Source of the DNA: Ignavibacteria bacterium
GTDB taxonomy: Bacteria; Bacteroidota; Ignavibacteria; Tepidaquicellales; OLB5
Direction of reading: 5' to 3'
Assembly: GCA_020852705.1 (NCBI GenBank)
Contig: JADZAP010000040.1
Location: 62,001 to 126,000 of the forward strand
Length of the DNA stretch: 64,000 nt
In this document: one piece after another, positions 46,458 through 56,634 of the stretch
Position numbering within the stretch: position 1 is the first letter of the stretch
Layout of the letters: each line of letters begins with the position of its first letter
Translations under genes and position numbers: made by a program
The notes under the pieces: model-generated
Database searches by the model: none
Told to the model about the DNA's origin: nothing
What the model saw: the letters and a program-made list of their open reading frames with translations, nothing else

Positions 46458-47177
46458 TTAATACTTTCTTCTTATATTTACATCTATAAATGGATTTGCA
46501 ATTCCAAGTATTACTCCAAATGATAAGTCAGTAATTTCCGGTTTATCTTTTGTAAACATGAATGTGTGACGTATCTTTATATGGGGATAAAATAATAATT
46601 TATGATTTCTAATCGAATAACCATAAGTAAGCTCGGGAAAAATACCATTGCCTTTAAAATCAGTGAAATATCCGGCTCCTACGGATAATACTGAAGTACC
46701 CTGAAGCATGTGTGATGGCTTAATTCCTGTTTTTAACAATATATCATATTTATATGATAGCCGTAGGTAGTTTTTAATTTTGCCTCCAAAAACTATTGAG
46801 TATTCAAATGCTGTTCTATGCTCACCAAATTTGCCAAATCCAATTGATATCTCTTTAGTTAAGCCGGCATAAACTTTTCTGCCAACATACTCAACAAGCG
46901 GATTTATTATATATATCGCCGTTAAAACTCCAATTGAAATAGGCAGTACTGAAGCTGATTTTGATGGTTTAGCAGCAGATTTAAATTTAATGGAATTTAT
47001 TAAAGTATATTTATCTGATTTTTTAGAGGCAATTGAAAAGTTATCGGATTTTACTTTATTAAAAGTTAAGGAAAAGTTAAGGGGCATGTCTAATTTCTGT
47101 GAATAGGAATTAATAGATAATGCAGCAGAAATGATTACCAAAAAAAATATATATATTATTTTGCTCCTGTTTATCAT
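46458..47177 (-). CDS. Predicted outer-membrane beta-barrel protein near mla
   Basis: 239 residues: a signal peptide (about 1-27), a polar linker, then alternating amphipathic strands with aromatic girdles (YVGRKVYAGL, LRLSYKYDI, LTYGYSIRN, and a charged end DVNIRRKY). It looks like an 8- to 10-stranded barrel. It is 45 bases upstream of mlaE on the same strand. It could be an outer-membrane partner of the transporter, replacing the lipoprotein MlaA, but this is inference. ATG at 47177 is chosen over a TTG just before it. Confidence 0.65.
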   Translation of the reverse strand: MINRSKIIYIFFLVIISAALSINSYSQKLDMPLNFSLTFNKVKSDNFSIASKKSDKYTLINSIKFKSAAKPSKSASVLPISIGVLTAIYIINPLVEYVGRKVYAGLTKEISIGFGKFGEHRTAFEYSIVFGGKIKNYLRLSYKYDILLKTGIKPSHMLQGTSVLSVGAGYFTDFKGNGIFPELTYGYSIRNHKLLFYPHIKIRHTFMFTKDKPEITDLSFGVILGIANPFIDVNIRRKY

Positions 47178-47257
47178 CAAATAATTCCAGTTGTTTTTAA
47201 AAATTTATCAGGAAGCTAATTTAAAGAAAATTATTTTATTATTAAAGCCCGGCTAGT

Positions 47258-49501
47258 TCATACTTCCATAATTTTATGTATAGAATTATAATAAGCATTC
47301 TTTGCAATTTCAAGCGGTATATTTATATCATTATTTATTTTGATATTTTTTCCGCCTACTATTCCAATGTTTGAAAACCCTGTATTATTTTCTTTACAGA
47401 TATTTTTAATTTTTTCTTCATTAACTGCATTATATGAAATTATTACTCTGCTATGAGATTCGTTGAAAAGCACAAAGTCTTTTCTAGTGTTATAATTTAT
47501 ATTAACAATGCAGCCAATAGGTGATGTTCTATTAATAATACAGGATTCTGTAAGTGCAACAGCTAAACCGCCATCACTTAAATCATGTGCTGAATTTAAA
47601 ATTGAAGATTTTGCAAGCAATAACAACGAAGTAATGAGCTTTGCTTCAATTTCAAGATCAAGTTCAGGGGCATCTCCTTTTACCATTCCATATTGCAGAT
47701 ATAAATATTCACTGCCTCCGATAGAGCTGCTGGAATTTATATTTCCAATTAATGCAATTTTATCACCATCATTTTTGAAATATGCAGTTACCATTTTTTC
47801 TGTATCTTCAATTAAACCAACCATTCCAATAGTTGGGGTAGGATAAACGGCATAGTCCGGTGATTCATTATAAAAGCTTACATTACCTCCGGTGACCGGA
47901 GTATTCAGTTTTCTGCATGCATCACCAATACCGCGAATTGCCTCTTGGAATTGAAAATAAACTTCGGGTTTATAAGGATTGCCAAAATTTAAACAATTTG
48001 TAATTGCAAGAGGTTCTGCACCGGTGCATGCAACATTTCTAGCTGCTTCACAAACAGCTGCCATTGCTCCTTTATAAGGATTGAGATAAACATATCTGCC
48101 GTTACAATCTGTTTTCATAGCTAATGCCTTGCGGGTTCCTTTTATCCGTACAACAGATGCATCACCTCCCGGCATTAAAATTGTATTTGTTCTTACCTGT
48201 GTATCATATTGTTCATAAACCCAGTTTTTATTGGTTATGTTTGGTGTTGAAAGCAGATTAACAAGAACTGTATTTAAATCTTCCGGTTCTGGTAATATTT
48301 CTTCATTAAGTGTATGAATTGTTTTAAGGTATTCCGGTTCTTTTGACTCCCTGATATAAACAGGGGCATCTCCGCCTAATACCAGAGTATTGGCTGGAAC
48401 TACTGCTTTTACTTTACCATGATATGTAACTTTTACATTAGGGTTGTTAGTAACAATACCAATTTGAACACAATTAAGATCCCATTTATCAAAAATATGT
48501 TTGGCAATATCCTCTTTGCCTTTTTGAATTACAACAAGCATTCTTTCCTGAGATTCAGAAAGCATAATTTCATAAGCAGTCATATTTTCTTCACGGGCGG
48601 GAACAAAATCCAGATTTATATCCATGCCTACACCTTCTTTTGCGCTCATTTCACTTGTAGAGCAAGTAATCCCTGCGGCACCCATATCCTGCATACCAAT
48701 AACTACACCGCTTTTTATAAGTTCAAGTGATGCCTCGAGCAGAAGTTTTTCTGTAAAAGGATCTCCAACCTGAACAGAAGGTCTTTTAGCTTCTGATGCT
48801 TCTGAAATTTCTTCAGAAGCAAACGTAGCTCCGTGAATTCCATCCCTGCCTGTTGATGAGCCAACAATAAAAACCGGATTTCCTTCGCCTTTAGCAGATG
48901 CTTTGGCAACTTCATTGTGTTTTACAATTCCCACTGCCATTGCATTAACAAGTGGATTATCACGGTAACAATCATCAAAATAAATTTCACCTGAAACAGT
49001 AGGCACACCAAAACAATTTCCGTAATCGCCAATACCTTTAACAACATTTTTAAATAGGTATTTTATACGTGAAGTATCTGAACTTTTTGATGTTAAACTT
49101 CCAAAGCGCAGTGAATTAAGTGCAGCAATAGGGCGAGCACCCATAGTGAATATATCACGGAGAATACCGCCAACACCTGTTGCAGCTCCCTGATATGGTT
49201 CAACCGCAGAAGGATGATTGTGTGATTCAATTTTAAAAGCTACAGCAAGACCATCGCCAATATCTACTAGGCCTGCATTTTCTTCACCTGCTTTTACAAG
49301 CAGTCTGCCTCCTGAGCGCGGCAGTTTTTTTATTTCAAGTATTGAATTTTTATATGAGCAGTGTTCTGACCACATAACTGAATATATTCCAAGCTCTGTA
49401 TAAGTAGGTTTTCTGCCAAGTATCTCGAGTATCCTGCTATATTCTTCTTCAATTAAACCAAATGTTTTGGCAAGTTCTAAATTTACTTCGGGTTCGGGCA
49501 T
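47258..49501 (-). CDS. purL: Phosphoribosylformylglycinamidine synthase subunit PurL
   Basis: 747-residue short-type PurL, the synthetase subunit that works with PurQ and PurS to make FGAM. It contains SEHCSYKNS near the N-terminus, [18 protein letters not shown], and [14 protein letters not shown] in the C-terminal half, all typical of the family. It lacks the C-terminal glutaminase domain of the long E. coli form, in line with the separate purQ at the start of the window. The ATG at 49501 is supported by the conserved start. Confidence 0.97.
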   Translation of the reverse strand: MPEPEVNLELAKTFGLIEEEYSRILEILGRKPTYTELGIYSVMWSEHCSYKNSILEIKKLPRSGGRLLVKAGEENAGLVDIGDGLAVAFKIESHNHPSAVEPYQGAATGVGGILRDIFTMGARPIAALNSLRFGSLTSKSSDTSRIKYLFKNVVKGIGDYGNCFGVPTVSGEIYFDDCYRDNPLVNAMAVGIVKHNEVAKASAKGEGNPVFIVGSSTGRDGIHGATFASEEISEASEAKRPSVQVGDPFTEKLLLEASLELIKSGVVIGMQDMGAAGITCSTSEMSAKEGVGMDINLDFVPAREENMTAYEIMLSESQERMLVVIQKGKEDIAKHIFDKWDLNCVQIGIVTNNPNVKVTYHGKVKAVVPANTLVLGGDAPVYIRESKEPEYLKTIHTLNEEILPEPEDLNTVLVNLLSTPNITNKNWVYEQYDTQVRTNTILMPGGDASVVRIKGTRKALAMKTDCNGRYVYLNPYKGAMAAVCEAARNVACTGAEPLAITNCLNFGNPYKPEVYFQFQEAIRGIGDACRKLNTPVTGGNVSFYNESPDYAVYPTPTIGMVGLIEDTEKMVTAYFKNDGDKIALIGNINSSSSIGGSEYLYLQYGMVKGDAPELDLEIEAKLITSLLLLAKSSILNSAHDLSDGGLAVALTESCIINRTSPIGCIVNINYNTRKDFVLFNESHSRVIISYNAVNEEKIKNICKENNTGFSNIGIVGGKNIKINNDINIPLEIAKNAYYNSIHKIMEV

Positions 49502-49600
49502 TTATTTAACAAACATTAATTGTTGAATTTATGAAATCTTTTTCAAAAATAAAAAAAACTAATCTTATATATTAAGTAAGAATTATAACCTAGAAATAAA

Positions 49601-50347
49601 TTATAATGCATTATAATATTTTTTTTCAAAATATAGACTAGTGCCTGCAACAACAAGCACAGGTTTCATAAACACATTAATAACAGGTAGAAACATCATC
49701 AAAAAGGAAATTAATCCAAAACCATACGATACCATTTTTCCGCTGCTAGTTACCTTAAGTTTAGAACGAAAATACATTTTTTTTCTTGTCATGGGATAAT
49801 CAAGAAAATCCAATGCATTATAATAACACGAAAAAACAAATCCCAGAACAGCAGAAGTAACTGATCCAATTGCCGGAATTAAATTCAGTAAAAAAATAAA
49901 AAACATTATCACTAAATAAAATAAAAGTTTTTGAACTTCACCTTTTATACTGATATATGCATCTTCCCAGAACCCCATTTTATGTTCTTTTTTTCCGGTT
50001 ACAATTTCTTCAACCCTTTGAGAAATTTCTTCGTTAAATGGTGCGGTAATAATATTACCAAATATAATAAATAACAGGTAGCAAACAAACAAAGTAATAA
50101 GAAAACCAATTGTAAGCAGGGCGTAATGAAAAAATCTAAGCCAAAACACAGTATCAGAATTCTTAATACCGAGCCAATTTTCAAGCGAACCCATTAGCCA
50201 GCTGTATGTTATAATAAAAATGCTCCCATAGATAAATAAATTTATCAGCATAGGAGCAATTGAATATTTTATTAAAATCTTGTGTAAAAAAAAGAACTTT
50301 AAGCTTCTAAACGGGTATGTAAAACCGAATAAGAAGTCTTTCATCAT
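49601..50347 (-). CDS. CysZ/EI24-family membrane protein
   Basis: 248 residues with four or more hydrophobic segments. Typical EI24/CysZ features are present: FGFTYPFRSLKFFFLHK at the start, YCNALDFLDYP-like (CYYNALDFLDYPMTRKK), and NLIPAIGSV. CysZ is a sulfate permease in enterobacteria, but most members in other groups are uncharacterised. No cysteine or sulfate genes are next to it. Two adjacent ATG codons, 50347 and 50344, are possible starts. Confidence 0.8.
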   Translation of the reverse strand: MMKDFLFGFTYPFRSLKFFFLHKILIKYSIAPMLINLFIYGSIFIITYSWLMGSLENWLGIKNSDTVFWLRFFHYALLTIGFLITLFVCYLLFIIFGNIITAPFNEEISQRVEEIVTGKKEHKMGFWEDAYISIKGEVQKLLFYLVIMFFIFLLNLIPAIGSVTSAVLGFVFSCYYNALDFLDYPMTRKKMYFRSKLKVTSSGKMVSYGFGLISFLMMFLPVINVFMKPVLVVAGTSLYFEKKYYNAL

Positions 50348-50704
50348 TTTTTAATCCTTAAAGTTATCAGTTATTTTTATCCCCAAAAGTATCATAAAAA
50401 TGTTAATTCATCTAATTTAGAATTAATTTATATTTTCAAATCTATATTAAATTTTCCTTGGGAATAAAAATTTACAGACTGAGCACCTGCAATAAGTTAT
50501 TTGATCTTATTTTCTTTTAGTAATTTTAATAACTCTTTGAAGTCTTGTTACATTGCCATAAGAAAGTATTAAGTAGTTATAAATGTAATCTTCATATAAC
50601 TTTCTTTTTTGGAAAACGAAAGATTCCGCCAATATTTAATATCAGATTCTTCCTATTCCTTAAAAATTTCTGAAAATTTTTATTTTTAGTTTCTTATTTT
50701 TTGT
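50348..50704. other. 357-bp region between the CysZ-like gene and metK
   Basis: No intact gene. It contains the 3' flank of metK and the promoter region of the CysZ-like gene, plus an open stretch at 50507-50635 (minus) that may be a decayed regulator C-terminus. No riboswitch-like fold was recognised. Confidence 0.6.
50507..50635 (-). pseudogene. Possible remnant of a Fis-type HTH (sigma54-regulator C-terminus)
   Basis: An open minus-strand stretch of 43 codons reads FQKRKLYEDYIYNYL followed by SYGNVTRLQRVIKI and a TAA at 50507. This fits the K-x-x-F-E-x-x-Y-I-x-x-x-L then GNVTRAA-LGI pattern of the C-terminal helix-turn-helix of NtrC-type activators. The alanine and LGI positions have changed. 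No recognisable AAA+ domain is upstream. The similarity is short and may be chance. Confidence 0.3.
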
Positions 50705-51847
50705 TTATTTAATCTTTTTAAACAGGTTTACAAGGTCAAGTTTTTCCCAAGTAAATTCTTTTTCGTTTCTGCCAAAGTGTCCATAAGCAGCGGTTTTTCG
50801 GTAAATGGGTCTGCGAAGTTTTAATCTTTCCATAATTCCTTTTGGTTTAAGGTTTACATTTTTCTTTATAAATGCTGCAATTTTATTATCAGAAACTCTG
50901 CCGGTACCGTTGGTATCAACAAATATGGAAACAGGATCAGCAACTCCAATTGCATAGGAAAGCTGTATCATACATTCTTTAGCAACTTTAGCTGCAACAA
51001 TGTTCTTAGCAAGATGCCTTGCAGCATAAGCTGCGCTTCTATCAACTTTACTTGGATCTTTGCCGGAAAAAGCGCCGCCTCCGTGCGGGGCTTTTCCGCC
51101 GTAGGTATCTACAATTATTTTTCTTCCGGTTAAACCGGTATCACCATGCGGACCGCCAATTTCAAATCTCCCTGTTGGATTTACATGGAATACAGTTTTT
51201 TTATCCAATAGTCTTGCAGGAATTACCGTTTTAATTACATTCTTTATTACATCTGCTTTTATTTTTGCCTGTGATACACCGGGATCATGCTGAGTTGAAA
51301 TTACCACTGTATCAACCCGTAATGGTTTGTTTTTATCACTATATTCAATTGTAACCTGAGATTTTGAATCCGGTCTTAAATAAGGCATTAATTTAAGGTT
51401 ATGCTTTCTTATGTTAGCAAGTTTTTTAACCAGTTTGTGGGCAAACACCAGAGCAATAGGCATAAATTCAGATGTTTCGTTAGTGGCATAGCCAAACATC
51501 ATACCCTGATCACCTGCTCCGCCCGTATCAACTCCCATTGCAATATCTGTTGATTGTTTGTTAATGGCACTCATAACGTTAATTGAGTGGAAATCAAATC
51601 TATAGTCACCTTTAGTATAACCAATTTCTTTAACAACGTTTCTTACAATTTTCTGAATATCGGTGTAATGTGTAGTGGTAATTTCACCACCAACTAAAAC
51701 TAAGCCGGTAGCGCAGAATGTTTCGCAAGCTACACGAGCTTTAGGGTCATGTGTAAGTATATCGTCAAGTATTGCGTCAGATATCTGGTCGCAGACCTTA
51801 TCGGGGTGGCCTTCACTAACAGATTCTGATGTGAAAAAATAAGACAT
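50705..51847 (-). CDS. metK: S-adenosylmethionine synthetase
   Basis: 380-residue methionine adenosyltransferase, making SAM from methionine and ATP. It has [16 protein letters not shown] at the N-terminus, the [12 protein letters not shown] signature and the [17 protein letters not shown] loop, all intact. A Shine-Dalgarno AGGAG (51855-51859) lies 7 bases before the ATG. It follows the Fe-S protein gene by 30 bases, so may be co-transcribed with it. No SAM riboswitch is visible in this short leader. Confidence 0.97.
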   Translation of the reverse strand: MSYFFTSESVSEGHPDKVCDQISDAILDDILTHDPKARVACETFCATGLVLVGGEITTTHYTDIQKIVRNVVKEIGYTKGDYRFDFHSINVMSAINKQSTDIAMGVDTGGAGDQGMMFGYATNETSEFMPIALVFAHKLVKKLANIRKHNLKLMPYLRPDSKSQVTIEYSDKNKPLRVDTVVISTQHDPGVSQAKIKADVIKNVIKTVIPARLLDKKTVFHVNPTGRFEIGGPHGDTGLTGRKIIVDTYGGKAPHGGGAFSGKDPSKVDRSAAYAARHLAKNIVAAKVAKECMIQLSYAIGVADPVSIFVDTNGTGRVSDNKIAAFIKKNVNLKPKGIMERLKLRRPIYRKTAAYGHFGRNEKEFTWEKLDLVNLFKKIK

Positions 51848-51877
51848 TATTTATCTCCTGTATTTATTAATTTTAAT

Positions 51878-53875
51878 TTATTTACTTGATTCAAGAATTA
51901 ATTCTGCAAAATCTTTAACTTTAACATCTTCAGATCTTCCTTTTTCCTTAACACCGTCTGTCATCATTGTCATACAAAACGGACAGGCAGTAGAAATTAC
52001 ATCAGCATTTGTTCTTAATGCTTCTTCAGTTCTTTCAATATTAATTTTCTTCCCAATTTTTTCTTCCATCCACATTCTTCCTCCGCCTGCTCCGCAGCAA
52101 AGCCCTTTATCTTTGCTGCGCTCCATTTCAATAATATCTCCATTATTTACTTGCTTTAAAAGATCTCTGGGTTCTTCATAAATATTATTATATCTGCCAA
52201 GGTAGCATGAATCATGATATGTTATTTTTGTATCAATTTTTTTTGTTTCTTCAATTTCAATTTTCTTTTCATTAACCAATTCACTAATAAATTCACTATG
52301 ATGAACAACTTCATAATCACCGCCAAATGCCTTATATTCATTACCGATAGTTTGCATGCAATGAGGGCAGCTTACAAGAATTTTTTTAAAATTGTACTTT
52401 TTCATAGTTTCAACATTTTCTTTTATTAAGGTTTGAGCAAGAAATTCATTTCCCAGCCTTCGGGCAGAATCACCATTGCACTTTTCTTCTTTACCAAGAA
52501 CAGCATAATTTACCTTTGCTTTATCAAGTAATTGTGCAACCGAACGCGAGACATTCTGGTATCTTGCATCAAAAGCGCCAGCGCATCCCACCCAATAAAG
52601 TACATCAAAATTATTTTTTTCTGAGGCAACAGGCACAGTAATATCCAAGTTCTCAGTCCATTTTAGTCTGTCACTTTGCGGATAAGCCCATGGTGCGCCA
52701 TTATTTTCCATATTACCAAAAACTGTCATAAGTTCATCAGGAAACCTTGATTCACTTTGAACAAGAAAGCGTCTCATATCAACAATGGGATTAACATGTT
52801 CAATATTTACAGGACACTCTTTAACACAAGCCATACAGCTTGTACAAGCCCATAGTTCGTCATCAGTAATATAATATTCAGAAACTAATTTTTTCTGTTC
52901 AATTTCTTCAGGGATATTTTTATTTGCAGCCATTAATGGTGCCTTTTCTGAAGTACGCTCCCGAATATTCATTATAATTTTTCGGGGAGAGAGCGGTTTG
53001 CCTGTTAAGTTTGCCGGACATGATGCAGTACATCTGCCGCATTCTGTGCATGCATAGCCATCAAAAATTTCCTTCCATGTAAGCTGCTCAATATCACCTG
53101 ATCCAAGAAATACATTTTCTTTTTCAAAATCAATTTCTTCAGTATCAAGTGTTTGAGGACCAAGTTTACTTAAATATACATTGGGCAGTGATGTAACAAT
53201 ATGGAAGTGTTTAGAATAAGGAAGGTAATTCATAAATAAAAGTACAATTGAAATATGTGCCCACCAGAAAATATTGTAGAAAGTTATTTCATTGCCTTTA
53301 AATAAAACGGAAAGTTTTGATGAAATAAAATGTGCAGAATAATAAGTTGCATAATCAGGATGTATGGCGGTTTTTACAGCATTTACACCAAACATTGTCA
53401 GCATAACTCCCATAATCATACAAAGTATGAATGTCGCATCTGCATTTGTGCTGCCATCACCCTGCAGTCTTTTTGGATGTAAAACATATCTTCTGAAAAG
53501 GGCATAAATAACAGAAAGGATAACGAGCAGTCCAAAAACATCCTGAGATATAAAAAATATCTTTGAAATTCCGCCAAACATTCCCAGCGAAAAATTTGAA
53601 TAAAATCCCTGAATTATAGCTTCTGTAACAGCTGTAATAAGCACAAGAAAACCCCAGAATATCAAAGCATGCATTAATCCGGCTGCCGGTTCTCTGAATA
53701 TCTTAGACTGACCAATGCCTATTTCCAGTACTTTTTTTAATCTTTTTAGAGGTGATGCGAACCTGTTTTCTGCTCTTCCGAGCATTAGGTAAGAACGAAT
53801 TCTAAAAAGATTAAAAATAAACAGAGATAGCGCTGCCAGAAAGAGTATAATGAATACAATATTTTGAATGTGCAT
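51878..53875 (-). CDS. Membrane-bound heterodisulfide reductase-like iron-sulfur protein
   Basis: 665-residue fusion. An N-terminal membrane domain with about five helices (1-220) resembles the NarI/HdrE-type cytochrome b subunit. It is followed by two 4Fe-4S motifs (Cys276/279/282/286 and Cys344/347/350/354) and two cysteine-rich CCG domains (Cys466, 503, 506; Cys557, CCGAGGG at 593, Cys631). Such HdrDE/DsrMK-like proteins pass electrons between a quinone pool and a soluble donor such as ETF or a disulfide. The partner is unknown. metK follows. The gene is divergent from lon. Confidence 0.85.
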   Translation of the reverse strand: MHIQNIVFIILFLAALSLFIFNLFRIRSYLMLGRAENRFASPLKRLKKVLEIGIGQSKIFREPAAGLMHALIFWGFLVLITAVTEAIIQGFYSNFSLGMFGGISKIFFISQDVFGLLVILSVIYALFRRYVLHPKRLQGDGSTNADATFILCMIMGVMLTMFGVNAVKTAIHPDYATYYSAHFISSKLSVLFKGNEITFYNIFWWAHISIVLLFMNYLPYSKHFHIVTSLPNVYLSKLGPQTLDTEEIDFEKENVFLGSGDIEQLTWKEIFDGYACTECGRCTASCPANLTGKPLSPRKIIMNIRERTSEKAPLMAANKNIPEEIEQKKLVSEYYITDDELWACTSCMACVKECPVNIEHVNPIVDMRRFLVQSESRFPDELMTVFGNMENNGAPWAYPQSDRLKWTENLDITVPVASEKNNFDVLYWVGCAGAFDARYQNVSRSVAQLLDKAKVNYAVLGKEEKCNGDSARRLGNEFLAQTLIKENVETMKKYNFKKILVSCPHCMQTIGNEYKAFGGDYEVVHHSEFISELVNEKKIEIEETKKIDTKITYHDSCYLGRYNNIYEEPRDLLKQVNNGDIIEMERSKDKGLCCGAGGGRMWMEEKIGKKINIERTEEALRTNADVISTACPFCMTMMTDGVKEKGRSEDVKVKDFAELILESSK

Positions 53876-54124
53876 AAGACGAAATTATTGAAAATAGAGG
53901 AAAATATAAAGGTAATTGTAATTTCTGTTTTCTTAAACTTACTCTAATTTATCAATTTCTAATAAAGATTAATTTTGATTTATTAGGCTGTTATTAATAA
54001 AATAAAATTGAAAAATTGCAATTTTCTGAATTAATAAGGATCTATTAAGTGAAAAATTGAAATTTATTTATACAATAATTTAATTGAATTGAAACTCCTT
54101 AAAATTAAAAGTATTTTTGTGATT

Positions 54125-56572
54125 ATGAATGAATTTAATGAAATTTCAATGCCGGAAGAGGTAAAAATAGAAAATAAATCAGATCTTCCGGTAAAACTTC
54201 CTGTAGTACCCCTTAGGGATATTGTTATATTTCCTTATATGATGTATCCAATACTTGCAGGCAGAGACTCCACTATTAATGCAATAAATTATTCATTGGA
54301 GAAAAATAAATATGTATTGCTGCTTACACAAAAAGACCATAAAGCAGAGGAAGCAGAGATAAATAATCTTTACGAGTATGGCACAGTTGCAAAAATACTG
54401 CAGGTAATTAAACTTCCAAATAACCTTATAAAAGTTTTGGTGGATGGTATTGCACAGGCAAAAGTTATATCCGTTGAAAAGAATAACTTTATTGAATCCA
54501 CAGTTCAGTATATTTTTCCTCCAATTGATGAAACAACAGAACTGAAAGCATTAATAAGACAGGCATCTAAACTTTTTAATGATTATGTTGTAAATCACAG
54601 GGGAGTTGCACAGGAATCACTTCTTGCCTACGAAAATATTAAAGAACCCGACAGGAAACTTTATTATATTGCCTCAACAATTCTTGTTAGTATTCAGCGC
54701 AAACAACGGCTACTGGAGCTTTCAGTACTTTTTGATCAGTATTATGAACTTATTGATATTTTAAGCAGTGAGCTGGAAATTTTTAAAGTTGAAAAAGATA
54801 TTGAAACAAAAATAAACCAAAGTATGCAAAAAAATCAGCGAAGGTTTATTGTACAGGAGCAAATCAGGATATTGCAGGATGAGCTTAATGATGAAGATGA
54901 AACGGACCCTGATTTTATTAAACTGAAAGATTCCATTCAGCAATCAAAAATGCCAAAGGATGTAAAAGATAAAGCAATGGAGGAATTTCAGAAACTGAAA
55001 AAAATTCCGCCAATGTCTCCGGAGGCAACTGTATCCCGTAATTTTCTTGACTGGATGGTAAGTGTGCCATGGAAAATTTTTACTAAAGATAACCTTAATA
55101 TTGAACATGCTAAGTCAATTTTAGATGAGGATCATTTTGGAATTGAAAAACCTAAGGAAAGAATTCTTGAACATATTGCAATATTAAATAATTTAGAAAA
55201 CCGCAAAAAAGGAAGTAAAGAACTGGCTGAAATAAAGGCAAGAGCACAAATTTTATGTCTTGTAGGACCGCCTGGAGTTGGTAAAACATCGTTAGGGAAA
55301 TCAATTGCAAGGGCATTGAACAGAAAATTTGTAAGGATCTCACTTGGCGGCGTTCGTGATGAGGCAGAAATAAGAGGGCACAGAAGAACTTATATAGGTT
55401 CAATGCCGGGTAAAATAATCCAATCTATGCGAAAAGCAGGCACAAATAACCCTGTGATTTTGATGGATGAAATTGATAAAATGGGCATGGATTTCAGGGG
55501 AGACCCCGCAAGTGCATTGCTTGAAGCATTGGATCCTGAACAAAACAATACATTTAATGATCATTACCTTGATGTTGATTATGATCTTTCAAGAGTATTG
55601 TTTATTACTACAGCAAATGTTCAATATAACATACCGCTTCCTCTGCAGGACAGGATGGAAATAATACAGATGCCGGGATACCTTGAACATGAAAAGCTTG
55701 AAATTGCAAAGCGTCATATTATTCCCAAACTTTTAAAAGAGCACGGCTTAACAGATGATGATGTATCTTTATCAGATAATTCATTAAAAAAGATTATTAA
55801 TGAATACACCCGCGAAGCCGGTGTAAGAAACCTTGAGAGAGAAATTGCTTCCTTAATGAGAAAGATTACAAAAAAGATTGTATTGGATAAGGTAAAAACC
55901 AACGGGTCAATAAAAAAGAAAAAAAGTGATACAGTGAATGTGAACGGTGAAATAGTAGAAAAATATCTTGGTGTACCAAAGTTCAAAGAAAAGCAGGCTG
56001 ATAAGGAAGATAAAATAGGCAGTGCCGTTGGATTAGCATGGACAAGTATGGGCGGCGATATACTTGATATTGAAGTTTCCGTAATGCCGGGAAAGGAAAA
56101 ACTTACTTTAACCGGACAGCTTGGTGATGTTATGAAGGAATCAGCTTTAGCCGGATTTACATATATCAGGAGCAACTCAAAAAAATTTGGGCTTGCTGCA
56201 AATTTTTTTAACAATAAAGAAATACATATTCATATTCCAGAAGGAGCTATTCCAAAAGATGGTCCTTCTGCAGGAATAACTATGACAATAGCAATGATAT
56301 CTGCATTAACAGGAAATCCAACACGAAGTGATGTTGCAATGACAGGTGAAATAACACTTCGGGGAGAGATACTTCCAATTGGAGGGTTGAATGAAAAACT
56401 GTTGGCAGCACAAAGAAGCGGTATTAAAAAAGTTATTATACCTGCGGAAAATGTAAAAGATTTGAAAGAGATTTCTGATAAAATAAAAAAAGGTTTGGAA
56501 ATTGTAAGTGCAGAAAAGCTTGATAATGCATTACCGCATTTATTTAAGAAGAAATTTATGAAGAAAAAATAA
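54125..56572 (+). CDS. lon: ATP-dependent protease Lon
   Basis: 815-residue Lon, counting from the ATG at 54125; a TTG 12 codons upstream is less likely. It has an N-terminal substrate-binding domain (from about 25), a AAA+ module with Walker A GPPGVGKT (about 381-388), and a C-terminal protease domain with catalytic Ser715 (DGPSAG) and Lys758 (GLNEKL). The 43-residue Ser-Lys spacing is the same as in E. coli Lon. It degrades damaged and short-lived proteins. The 249-base divergent upstream region has no recognisable CIRCE element. A strong terminator follows. Confidence 0.97.
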   Translation: MNEFNEISMPEEVKIENKSDLPVKLPVVPLRDIVIFPYMMYPILAGRDSTINAINYSLEKNKYVLLLTQKDHKAEEAEINNLYEYGTVAKILQVIKLPNNLIKVLVDGIAQAKVISVEKNNFIESTVQYIFPPIDETTELKALIRQASKLFNDYVVNHRGVAQESLLAYENIKEPDRKLYYIASTILVSIQRKQRLLELSVLFDQYYELIDILSSELEIFKVEKDIETKINQSMQKNQRRFIVQEQIRILQDELNDEDETDPDFIKLKDSIQQSKMPKDVKDKAMEEFQKLKKIPPMSPEATVSRNFLDWMVSVPWKIFTKDNLNIEHAKSILDEDHFGIEKPKERILEHIAILNNLENRKKGSKELAEIKARAQILCLVGPPGVGKTSLGKSIARALNRKFVRISLGGVRDEAEIRGHRRTYIGSMPGKIIQSMRKAGTNNPVILMDEIDKMGMDFRGDPASALLEALDPEQNNTFNDHYLDVDYDLSRVLFITTANVQYNIPLPLQDRMEIIQMPGYLEHEKLEIAKRHIIPKLLKEHGLTDDDVSLSDNSLKKIINEYTREAGVRNLEREIASLMRKITKKIVLDKVKTNGSIKKKKSDTVNVNGEIVEKYLGVPKFKEKQADKEDKIGSAVGLAWTSMGGDILDIEVSVMPGKEKLTLTGQLGDVMKESALAGFTYIRSNSKKFGLAANFFNNKEIHIHIPEGAIPKDGPSAGITMTIAMISALTGNPTRSDVAMTGEITLRGEILPIGGLNEKLLAAQRSGIKKVIIPAENVKDLKEISDKIKKGLEIVSAEKLDNALPHLFKKKFMKKK

Positions 56573-56586
56573 GTAACAATCAAATT

Positions 56587-56613
56587 AAAAACCCCGCATT
56601 TTGCGGGGTTTTT
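56587..56613. terminator. Bidirectional rho-independent terminator after lon
   Basis: GC-rich hairpin AACCCCGCA / TGCGGGGTT with a tiny T loop, flanked by A and T runs on both sides (56587-56613). It serves lon (plus) and the beta-barrel gene at 56635 (minus). Confidence 0.9.
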
Positions 56614-56634
56614 GTTTTACTTGTTTTTGTTTTA

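Noticed and set aside
51848-51877. SAM riboswitch upstream of metK
   Set aside because: The leader is only 30 bases before the upstream gene, too short, and holds just a Shine-Dalgarno site.
53876-54124. Search for a CIRCE or sigma32-type heat-shock element before lon
   Set aside because: No TTAGCACTC-N9-GAGTGCTAA pattern or clear sigma32 promoter was found. Only low-complexity AT-rich hairpins are seen.
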